From Micropterus salmoides (Eukaryota; Chordata; Actinopteri; Centrarchiformes; Centrarchidae): DNA of 64,000 nt. Of the stretch, positions 23,901 through 35,900 are shown piece by piece; the first letter of the stretch is position 1; every line of letters begins with the position of its first letter. The position numbers were made by a program, and so were the translations under genes. The stretch is taken from NCBI RefSeq assembly GCF_014851395.1, contig NW_024043372.1, positions 20,382,977 through 20,446,976 of the forward strand. Reading direction: 5' to 3'. The notes under the pieces are model-generated. The model was not told the DNA's origin. It ran no database searches and saw nothing but the letters and a program-made list of their open reading frames with translations.

Positions 23901-26900
23901 GTGTCATCCCACTGCAAGCATAATAGTCAAACAGCTGGAAAATATAAAGGCCTCCCTACAAGGAAGAAAAACAAGGTTGCATCATCCACACTCTGTTGGT
24001 CCAATATGTTGTTGTAAAAGTATGTACCACATACACAGCATACAAATATTCCTCAAAAGTGTATTGTTCATGTAAATCACTTCTGTTTAGGTATAAATGA
24101 TTATATTTTTAAAGGTTTCCTTTAGGTTCCTGCCTTTTATGTATTTAATTGTTTTTATAATTACAAAGCACTCTTACAGTAGCTGCATTTATAAACAATA
24201 CACAGTAAATAAAGAATACAATATCAAAACGTTTTCACCCCTCACCTCGGTGACCATCAGAAGACCAACAAAGAAACTTCCAATAGAAATGGCAAGAAGA
24301 AGGAGTTTACGGCGGCAGTTGTTTTGAAAGAAGTCAGGAAACATGTCAGAGATGGTTGTGACCAATGCCTCTTGATATACAAACTATGGTGATGAAAGAG
24401 ATTATTTGGTATTTATACAATCTGATTGTATTATGGTGTCTGATTATTAAATTCTAAACAGGCTTGATACATAATCCTACCTCACTATCTAATCCTAAGA
24501 AGATGATCATGATGAAGAAGAAAATAGCCCACAGCTGGGGAAGTGGCATTAGAGCCACCGCCCGAGGATAAGCAATGAATGCCAACCCTGGACCTGCAAA
24601 GGTACATGGGGAAAAATGTCACATTCTTAATTCAAACAGTATTACTCTGGGTTTCGGTCAAACATTATTAACCTTCCATACCTGATTCAGCCACCATCGA
24701 TATATCCACACCTTGCTCCTTTGCCATAAAACCAAGCACAGAAAAGATGGCGAAGCCAGCTACAAAGCTGGTTAAACTGTTTAACATGCACAGGTACACA
24801 CAGTCTCTGTAGGTGAAACACTGAAAATTAGTAAAGCTCTGGTCTAATCCAAAGTACAGTAAGTAGTCTGGAACAAAACTGTACAGTACAGTGAGTGCAG
24901 ATGGAAAAAAAATACAAACCTGTAGGAGTTGTTGTTGTACTTGTTGTAACTTCCTAAAGATGTCAAAACACCTGTGCAAACTCCATAGGAGTAAAAGATT
25001 TGGCTGCCAGCATCCATCCATACCTGAGGAATTTGGAGGAACTTCAGTTTAGGTTTGTATATTTTCAAGTCTCTTAAAATCAACATGTTAGCATTGTGAC
25101 TATGAGCATGTTAGCATGCTGATGTTTAATATTTAGCTCAAAGCACCACTATGCTTAAATACAGCCCCACAGAGCTACTAGCCTAGCTGTAGGCTGGCTT
25201 CAGTCTTATTTAAGCACTCACAGCACTTTGAGGTTAGGGAAAGATTGTACCTCTGGATCGGTGAGGCGAGATGGGTCTGGGTAGAGGTAGAACATGATTC
25301 CATCTTTGGCCCCCGGTAATGTAAGACCACGAACGAGCAGCACCACCAGCATTACATATGGAAATGTGGCAGTGAAGTAGACCACCTAAGACAGAACAAA
25401 CAGCTAATTGTGTGTCACTTTTTAAAATAAAACACTGACAATTAACATTAAGATTGTACTGTACTACCTTTCCTGTGGACTTAACTCCATTCCAGACACA
25501 GAAGTAACACAATATCCAAGCAAGTAGTAGACAAAGGGCCAGATCCCAGCGAACATTGCCAATATTCTCAATTCCACTTGACAGGCCCAAAATCCTCCTC
25601 CTGTAACAAAGTTTATTAAGGAAAAAAATTTTAAAAAATTGCCCTTAGCGTATGATGATTTAATTCATGCTACTTACTCCCAAAACTCTACAACTGAAGA
25701 TGTGCCATTCAGGTGCAGAGGGGATGTTTGATTGTGACCATGCTCAAAACAGGCATCTTTCATGAAAGAAGACAAGTTGAAAACAACAATTTAAAAGGTG
25801 AACAAATTGCATAGTTTTATGTACTAGCTGGAAACAAAAGTCTTAGTACCTGTGTTCCAGCTGTTGTGACAGCTTGCCCATGGAAGCTCAGACCTGAAGG
25901 ATGAAAACAGGTAGAGAAATGTCCAGGCCAGTATGATGATGTAATACACCCCAGTGTACAAAACTACCACTTGGCTTCCATAACCTAAGCCTGTAGAGAA
26001 ATACAGATGTTGTATGGTTGAAAGTGAACCATGAATAAACTCCTAATGTCTGTAGACTTAAAGCTACAGAAACTAACTTGCACTGTATGTCAGGATCGAG
26101 GGTTCACAAAGTAGGAGAGAGCCCAAATGCACAACACAGGTTGCTGAGGTTTAGTTCCAGTATTTTTAATCCAAGCCAACAGGAAAAACAAAACTCGTAG
26201 GCAGTGGAAACTGGCAATGTCCAAAAAGCAGAACAGGTAATGTGGCAACTAGCAGAACACACACTATACAACAATGACCAGACAGGGACTGAACAGAAAA
26301 ACCAAACATATATACACCAGGGTTAACGAGCTGGGAGGGAATACACAGGTGAGAGACATGACTAACGAAACACAGGCAGGCAGAGAGACAGCAGGGGAAA
26401 ACAGAGAGACTGGCAGGCAGGCAGATTACTGAGGGGGAACAGACATAACACAAGTACTGAACACTAAACATAGCTCGTGTCAAAATAAGAAGTAACAGAA
26501 CAGAATAATAAAAATAACAAACTAATCCAGACACAAGCAGACAGATCACAAATAAACTAACACCAACAAGGAAAACAGGCTAAGATAAAATAGAACCAAG
26601 GGCAGACAAAACCAAAATAACGCAAACACATAACTATGAGTAAGTACAAGGACATAACTAAGGCACAGAACAAGGCTAAACAGAGAACACAAGACAAGAA
26701 ACAAAACTTGGAAACAGAAAACATGGACCAACTGTTATAACCTAGACGAAATAACAGATACCAAACAGATCAATAAGCAAACAGACAGTGAACTAAACTC
26801 AACAGATGACAGACCTAAAAAGTAGATACAAAACTCAAACCTCAGAATCAAGAACCAAAACCCAGAAACAGAGAAACCAAAATCAAAACACAGAGAAGGC

Positions 26901-29900
26901 ATGGCCAAAATAATATAACACAGACAACCTCAGCACAGGATCGTGACACTGTATATACTGTAAAATACATTAAATATATTGAAGCAGTGCTTGGGTGCAC
27001 TGATCACACACACATTTGAAATATTGTGGCTAGTGCTGGAAAGTCATTGAGTAGATTTACTCACAGTTCTAAGGTACTTGAGCTTTAGTTCAGTATTTCC
27101 ATTTTATACTAAGTGAAATATTGCACTTTTTACCCCACTACATTTATTTTTGTTATTTTAGTTACTGGTTACTTTTCAAAATAAGACTTTTATATAAAAC
27201 GCGACCCCTAGATTGGTAAACACTGGACTAATCTGCCTAGATGTACATAAAGTATTTAAAAGTAGATACCTCGATCAGTAAAATGTAACTTTTTATGTAT
27301 CAACAATCTAATAATATATATAATATAAAAATATCACTCTCAGGGGCAGGTTATCAAGAGTAAGTACTTTTACTTTTGATACTTTAAGTACATTTGCTGA
27401 TAATATTTCTTTACTTTTTCTCAAGTAAGTATTTGAATGAAGGACTTGTAATGGAGTAACAGTTAGTTACATTGTGATTGACATTATATCTCAAGTATTT
27501 AGCTGGGGACAAGTGTCGTATGTCTACTGCAATACTTCTGATGACAATGACAATCAAATTCTTTACAAGTTAAAAAATAATTATTATACTCATACTCTGA
27601 TATATATAAATGAAAACTGGCAAAATAACAAATGCAGAATACTATCTAGCATCACTAAAGGTTATATGAAGGTATTTTTTTGTCTTTTTAATGTAAGCAA
27701 AAAAAAAATGTTATGAGAGCATATTTATCGCACTGCAATCAAAAATTAAGTTAGTAATTAAAAATAAACAGGCCTTTTTTTGTGTCACAAAAAGTTTTAT
27801 TAGCTAATTTGTCCTTGATTGCAAGTCAAAAGGTTTTCCTTGTAAGTCAAAGTTTTGCAGGTTAAACCTTTTGCAAGTGAGAGAGTTTTGCAAGTTGAAA
27901 AGTTTTGCGAGTCAAAAAAGGTCTAAATAAGAGATTCTATTGGTGGTTTGACTGACCAATCATGGGTTTGCATCGAATGCATGGCCACTCCCACAATCCC
28001 CTCGCTCCGACGGCTCCATCCACTTTCTGAGACTGAGCTCTAGCATGTACAGGCTAGATGGAGGTAAGTTGATGTTATGTCGCTCATTTCAATAGAAATG
28101 CTTTTTAAATGTAGTATGGCATGATTTAATGATTATTTATATTTACTGTAGGCAAGGTCACGGAGTCTATTGCCGTCTCCTTTTTTAGAATGACATGTAT
28201 AACAGTTAGCTAACGTTAGCGGTCTTGGCATGACGCTTGACTGGCAGTGCATTTGTGCACTCAGACATGACGAGCTAGGCTAAGGTTAGCTACTCATGTT
28301 TATCACATTGTAGATATCCAGCTAAACTAGTTTTCTGTGACTGTGGTAACTGACATTTATGGTCATACAGCATACACTGTAATAACGTTAGACTTTTATT
28401 ATATTGAAAATATAGACTGTTATCTAGATATTTTGAGGTGTTGCTGCCTTGTTACGTTTTCTCCTTTAGATGGGACATCATTCATTGGTGACAGCTATGT
28501 CCAGCATGGTGGCCAGAGATCTAGAGGGAGCTGCAGAGAGCTTAGGAAGCATCTTCACCCTGCTGGAAGTCTCTTGGTCTGGCTGGCTTCTCCCCTTCTT
28601 TTCCCCTCCCTGTGAAGAAGTGCAGCACTGGATGTCCTCATCATCCACTGTGGCGGCAGCAGCATGTAACGTTAGCTCATTAACTAGCAAATTAGCCAGC
28701 ATTAAGCAATACCAAGCTGTGCTAACGATGCTAACTTAATGTGAGTGTATGCTAGCCGTAGTTTTTAAATCAGCATTCACAGCAGTCAGGGCGTAATACA
28801 GAAGTGTTATAATTTAGAGTGAAAATACTTTTGACAAGTTATTGACTTTACTGTGCAAGGTACTATAACAGGGTGGTCAGGGAGAGGAAGGATTTGTGGA
28901 CACTATCAGAATCAGTGGCTATACCTTATGAAGCTGGGCTGTAGGGCGAAATATGTAAAGCTAGATTAGCCAGCAATATGTGTGTGACAGGTGCTTCTTA
29001 TTTTGTGTCTACGCTCTCTGGCTGCACGTATTTCTAACCTGTCGTCTGTCTCTCATGTAGGACGTGTGACGGCCCTTGCTTAGTCTACTTCTACCTGATA
29101 TGGAGCACCTGGGCCCAGTGTGCTACAGGATATAAAAGTCCCACCTTCTATTGTGGCTGGCTCTTTCCCTGACAGCACCTGCACCTTACTGCTTTGCTGA
29201 ACCATTGTTTTGATTTTTACTCCACACCTAATCCCACAGTATATGAACACTACTTATTTACCACTGTTACTACCCAGAGGATCCATTATCATAATTACTG
29301 TTACAACTTTTACACATTTTCATTTATTTAAGTGTAATAACTGTACATTATTTCAAGTCATACAAAACAACAATTTTACCCTTTATATTGCTGTTTTCAT
29401 GAATGCAGGATATGATTTTAATTTGTTTAACTGTTTCTTGTGTAGTGTAATCATTTGTTAAATAAAATCAGGCAAGACTAATCATCAGTTCCATCCATCC
29501 ATCGTCAACCGCTTATCCTGCATACAGGGTCGCGGGACTAATCATCAGTTCCCTATGTTAATTTGAAACATAGTAGTGATCTAAACCTTTCACAAATTAT
29601 GATGGTTAATAGTTGTAAATGAAAATAATGAGATGGTATTTATAGGTTAACATGTTGAATCTCTTTTTGCAGAAAGTAAAAAAAATGGAAAGCAAGAGAC
29701 CAGTGTGAAATTCACTGAGAAGTTATACTCAAAGAATTATTTGCACAATGAATAGTTTTGAAGCTCCCTAGGAGGTGTCATTTATTGCGACCTCTGAGAA
29801 GTCTTGTAGGTATTGTGAGGCTTTTACTCTTAGGTGAGGCAATGGAAAAAAGCTAAATCAGCTGATAGAAAACACTTATTAATCAGAGGTGCATAACATC

Positions 29901-32900
29901 AGCTGGCTGTTTCTTTTTACCTCACTGTATAACCTTCACAATACCAGTGTATTTCCCTGAGAAAACAGTTTGAAACATTGCAATAAATTATACTGCCTAG
30001 TGGGATTCATAATTACTTAGTGTGCAGGTCATTCTTATTTTTTCACTCTAAGCCCTTTTATTCAGCACTATGTGAGCATAGTTTGTTGGATGTGCACATG
30101 TTTTCGTGTGTTTGAACTAGACTTACAGTATATCAAAATGTGAAATCTAACATTTCCAGTCAGTATTAAAGACAAAAGGGGTGCAAATACGTTCTTGTCC
30201 AAAACTGTGCCACCGAGTGCCTAACAGTCATACCTCTACATGTGTCAGACCACTATTTCATTCAGTTCATGGTATGCCTACAGGAACAGCCCATTGTTCC
30301 AACACCATTTGTCTCACACCGCTGAAAACTCCGCAACCTGTCTCCCACTCACTTGGCCTCAGTGGTAGCCTCAACACATTTTCCTCACTTGAGGTCAATG
30401 ATGCCACACAATCTCTGTACTCTACTCTAAGCTCGTGCCTGGATTGCCTGTGTCCTCTATCCACCAAGCCTGCTCACCCGAACCAGTCCCTCCCATGGCT
30501 AACTGATAACAACCGCGGGCTCTGTACTGATCTCGGAGCCGCTGAAAGAAAATGGCAAAAAACCATAGACCCCGCCAACCTTAAAGGGCTACCAACTGCT
30601 CCTATCCTCCTTCTCAACATTAGCAGAATTAGCAGTGCCACTGACTCAAGGAAATTATTTTCCACTTTTAAAGCGCTACTGAATCCTCCTCCACCACCCA
30701 CAAACTTGTCTGCTGATACCTTTGCTGCCTTCTTCACAGGCAAAGTGGCGGCTATAATTGGTCAATTCTCTAAAAGACTCAAACTCAACCATTGTAGCAG
30801 TCCTACTACATCTTTTCCTCTGCGCTACCAGGTCAATGGTTCTTTGCTCTCCTCGTTTATTCCTCTCACAGAGAGTGAAGTATCAGAACTCCTGACCCAT
30901 ACCTGTCCCACTACATGCCCACTGGACCTGGTTGCTACGAATCTCCTCCAAGCCATATCTCCTACCGTGGTCCCAGCAATCACTCATCATCATGTGATAA
31001 ATACTTCTCTGGCTTCAGGAACCTTCCCGACCACTTTCAAAAGGGCTCGGGTTGCACCCTTGCTCAAAAAGTGTCGACCAGTGTCTCTTCTACCATTTTT
31101 ATCCAAAACTATTGAACGGGGAGTATTCAAACAGGTCTCAGAATTCCTCTCACGGAATGACCTCCTAGATCCATATCAGTCTGGTTTTAAGAGTGCCCAC
31201 TCTACTGAAACGGCTCTTCCTAAGGTCAGCTAAAGCTGCAGCCCAATCCTCGGTTCTTATCCTGCTTGACCTATCAGCTGCCTTTGACACAGTCAACCAC
31301 AGGATGCTATCCGCTCTCTCAGCAATGGGCATCTCGAGTAAAGCACTCCTGTGGTTCGAATCCTACCTCTTGTGGCATTCCTACAATGTTTTGTGGCAAG
31401 GACAATTATCCTCCTCCCACTGCCTCTCCACAGGGGTGCCCCAAGGCTCAGTGCTAGGGCCCCTTCTCTTCTCAAGTTACACCACCTCACTGGGGCCAAT
31501 CATTCACTCGCACGGCTTCTCTTACCACTGCTACACAGGCGATACACAACTCTACCTATCCTTCCCGCCAGACGATCCCACTGTCTCTGGATGACGGACT
31601 GTCTCTCGGACATATCTGCATGGATGAAGGCTTGCCACCTTCAACTAAACCTCTCTAAGACTGAACTCTTGGTCATTTCAGCCAAGCAATCTATCCACCA
31701 TAACATCAAACTACAAATTGACTCCTCAAACATCACTCCAACCAGGGTGGTGAGAAACAGGTTTCATGATTGATGACTAGGTGTCCTTTTCAGACCATGT
31801 TGCTGCTGTCTCTTGGTCATGCCGCTTTGCTCTATACAACATAAGGAAAATCAGGCCCTACCTCCCTCAGTACGCCACCCAGCTTCTGTTACAGACCATG
31901 GTTATCTTTCGCCTCGACTATTGCAATGCCCTCCTAGCAAGTCTTCCAGCTTGTGCGGTGAAACCCTTACAAATGGTTCAGAACGCAGCAGCGCGCCTGG
32001 TTTTTGATCAGCCCAAAAGGACTCGTGTCACTCCATTACTCGGTGACCTCCACTGGCTCCCCGTAGCTTCCATAATAAAATTTAAGTCACTAATGCTTGC
32101 ATACAGAGTGACTACTGGGTCTGCACTCATCTATCTAAACTCCATAATACAAACTTACGTTCCTTCTCGGCCACTACGCTCTTCCTACAAACGCCACCTG
32201 GCTCTGCCATCCCTTTACACAAAGCAATCCCAGTCCCGGCTGTTCTCATCTGTGACACCATGATGGTGGAACGAGCTACCACATGCCATCAGAGCAGGGG
32301 TGTCCCTCTCTAACTTCAAGAAGCTCTTGAAAACTCATCTCTTCCGCGAACACTTCCTCTTATAACACCTCTAACTCCTAACCTCTAACATGCACTTCCT
32401 GTGCTCTTCTTCTTCTATCCCCTTACAAATATCTTGTATTGATTGCACTTTTTTGTTAACTCTTACTTCCTTCCCTAGGTATTTACCCCATTGATGTGAT
32501 ATGTACCATGAGCTCTTACTAGTATTTATTGCTGCTCTTACTAGTATGTATTGTAAGTCGCTTTGGATAAAAGCGTCTGCCAAATGAGTAAATGTAAATG
32601 TAAAATTTATTGAAATGTAAACCATGTGTTGTTTTTTTTTAAATGTTAACAAATGTGGACATGTAGTAAACACATTTATTCAAATAAACAGACTGGGCCT
32701 GTGCAAGTGGTAACAGCTACTGTATGTCCGGCATAGGTCCAGAGTACTTAGGAGTCCATGGGGTGGTAGGGAGAAAGGGGGATAAAGGTGGGAATGTTAT
32801 TTTTTTAACAACTATTATGAACATAAATAACATTAACCATGACTGTTAGCTATGTTTAGGCGCAAGCAAATGGGTCCTAAAAGCCAAATTCAAAAGCAGT

Positions 32901-35900
32901 GACACTGCCAACTGAAAGCAGTTTACTGCATTTGGAGGTGGTCTTTGAGGCAATTAACTACTGTAAACATAATCTGCCCTAGTTGTGAAATAAAATCCAT
33001 TTTTCAAATATAGCCCAGGACTGCCATGTCTGATGCGAGGGTCTCAATCATGGCATCATTTAAGCTACAAACAAATACAGCCGTAACACTGTTCACTGAT
33101 TGGCATCAGCCTTCCACCAACACTTTGGGTCACAGACGAAAACAGGATCTTCATGCCAGGGTGCTGGAGGTAAAGCCGGTGCAGGTCGTCCTCCATGTTG
33201 GTTGTCCTTCCGGCTCATGGGACCTTATTTTGGAAAAATTATGTAGTCAATGGCGAGAGACAACTTATCTTTTAATCCCATTAGAATTGAACCCTGAATT
33301 ACACATATGATGTTGGTCAATTTAAAATAGAATTTTGCAAGTAAAGAAAGTCGCATTTTGTTGTAAAACAGTAAAGTTACATGTCGTTTTCGAAAACTAC
33401 ATCTCTCGTCTCACACAACATACGTCACCAACATGTTAGCACGGTAAAGCTAGCTAACGTTCATTGCTTTCTTGCTATTAGCTAGATAATATAGCTATGT
33501 TCCACGCAGAAATATATCTCACCTGATGTGTTTAATCCAACGACTCCTGGCTCTTTCATCACATCATCCTCTCAAGTGTTTTGATGTTAGCTTCAGTAAC
33601 ATTAGCTTCAGTCATTGACAGAGAAAGTTACGATGTCACATACGCGACTTTTGGGTTTGTGGTGTTTGTAATTACGTATTTTCACAGTCTTATATCTCAA
33701 CAGTTTTACATCAAACTACTACTATATACTACTATATTTCTTTTAAATCGACAAAGATCATATGTGTAATTCAAGGCACAATTCAAACAGAATCAAAATA
33801 TTTGTTGTCTCCTGCCATTGACTAACATTACCGTACACTATTTTTCCAAAATAAGGTCCCATGGCGGTCCACCGTAAGGGGAGGGACTTAGGCTCTCTAA
33901 GCTGTGTGTCCATAAACTTCAGTTACCACAGTCACAGAAAACTAGTTTAGCTGGATATCATCTACAATGTGTTTTAAAACATGAGTAGCTAACCTTAGCC
34001 TAGCTCGTCATGTCTGAGTGCACAAATGCACTGCCAGTCAAGCTTCATGCTAAGACGGCTAACGTTAGCTAACCGTTATACATGTCATTCTAAAAAAGAA
34101 GACGGCGATAGACTCCATGACCTGGCCAACAGTCAATATAAATAATCATTAAATCATTAAATGAGCGACATAACATCAACTTACCTCCATCTAGTAGTGA
34201 TGGCATTGCGACACTGAAGCTTCGATACATGCTTCAAACCCCTGGACTACAATCCTATTGAACCACTGCTTCAAAGCTTGCTTTGGTGTGAAAAAAATCA
34301 CGTGACATGTGACATCCGAAGCAGCAACTGCTTCACTTACTGAATGAATCACCGACTGGTTCGCGGTCCAGTCACGTGATTCACTGGCACTGCCTTGATC
34401 ATCTCGAAAGTGAGTGTTGTGCACCCCATCTAACACATTCACTCCCTGTCATAGTTACACAAGCATATGCCATATTTCCCAGCACTCTCTCCTCAATAAC
34501 AAAATACATGCATTCATCAATCTTTATTTGAACATGATGTTCAGTCTTAATGTATGTGCATCAAAGAATTTTCTAAGTAAATATACTTTAAATCCAAGGG
34601 TGATTCAAGCAAAGATGCTTTATAACTAATGGTATTTTCTACAAAAGTAAAGTAGTTTCTCCAGCACTGCTCATCGAGGGGAGTGCGTGTATGTAATTAA
34701 AAGCCTCCTGTCCACCAACTAGCCTGTCTAACTAGCCTTGAGCTTCACCAGGAGAGGTCACTGTAACTGAAGCTTCGAGTAATGAACCCATTTTCGAAAC
34801 AATTGGCTCAGGTGGTTCAGTGCTTCACAAAAGCTTAATTTCATAAAAGCTTAAAATCACTACCATCTAGCCTGTACATGCTAGAGCTCCGTCTCCAGAA
34901 AGTGGACGGAGCCGTCGGAGCAAGGGGATTGTGGGCGTGGCCATGCATTTGATGCATACCCATGATTGGTTAGTATAACCACCAATAGAATCTCTTATTT
35001 AGACCTTTTTTGACCTATATACAGTCTATGTTTTTGACTCGCAAAACTTTTCAACTTGCAAAACTCTCTCACTTGCAAAACGGTTTAACCTGCAAAACTT
35101 TCTGACTTGCAAGGAAAACCTTTTAACTTGCAATCAATCAGGACAAATTAGCAATTATAACTTTTTGTGACTGTGCCTTTATTTATAATTACAAACTTAA
35201 TTTTTGATTGCAGTGCGATAAATATGCTCTCATAACATTTTTTTTTGCTTGCATTAAAAAGACACAAAAATACCTTTATAAGGTTACAGCCATGATTAAT
35301 GTTATTAAATACACCTGTGCTTTTCCTGCCAAGACATGAAATGTTTGCTGTTTAAAAAGTCTAATTGGACCAGATCAAGGAGATCAAGAATGAAAGAAAC
35401 AGCAGTCAAGAAAAGGAAATTAGGAGTTTGGATATCAAACATCTGGTGGGACACAGATCAACATTAGCATTAATGTTTGCACTGTCAGCAGACCTGACCA
35501 ATGAAAGTCCAATATTCACTTCTAGCTCTGTTTTGGTCTTCACTGACTCTTTAGCGGCTATTTGTTCACCAGCTAGTCACTAACTTTGTCCGTCTGCCAG
35601 TTGGTGCTTGGAAGGTTGTGTGCAGTGGGTTTATAAGTCTTTTCACTGTAAACAGCTGCCTGATGCAACTGGAAACCAGGAAAATTAAAGTTTTGGCCTA
35701 CCAAAGGAGGAAAAAATTCCGGGACATGTTAAATACCACAGAGAACTGAGGGCAGGTACTGAGTCGGAGATCATTCTCTACTGGTTTGAGTGACCCCTTT
35801 AACGTACACATAGTAATTGTGACCAAAAGTTTATATTAAAATATTAATCAGAGCAGCTTTAAGTATAAAAACAGAGATTAATTGTAGCATTGTAGTTAGT

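Noticed and set aside
26166..26731. Long hydrophobic minus-strand open frames (127 and 61 codons)
   Set aside because: They lie wholly inside the 26088-26948 solo LTR and show biased Leu/Val/Cys/Ser composition without a domain.
28337..28739. Overlapping 89-92 codon frames as a small host gene
   Set aside because: They fall inside the repeat bounded by inverted arms, and the SGNH-like frame has an internal stop.
30181..31233. 350-codon open frame as a host gene
   Set aside because: Its end is an L2 reverse-transcriptase start and it continues in other frames with reverse-transcriptase motifs; it is LINE sequence.
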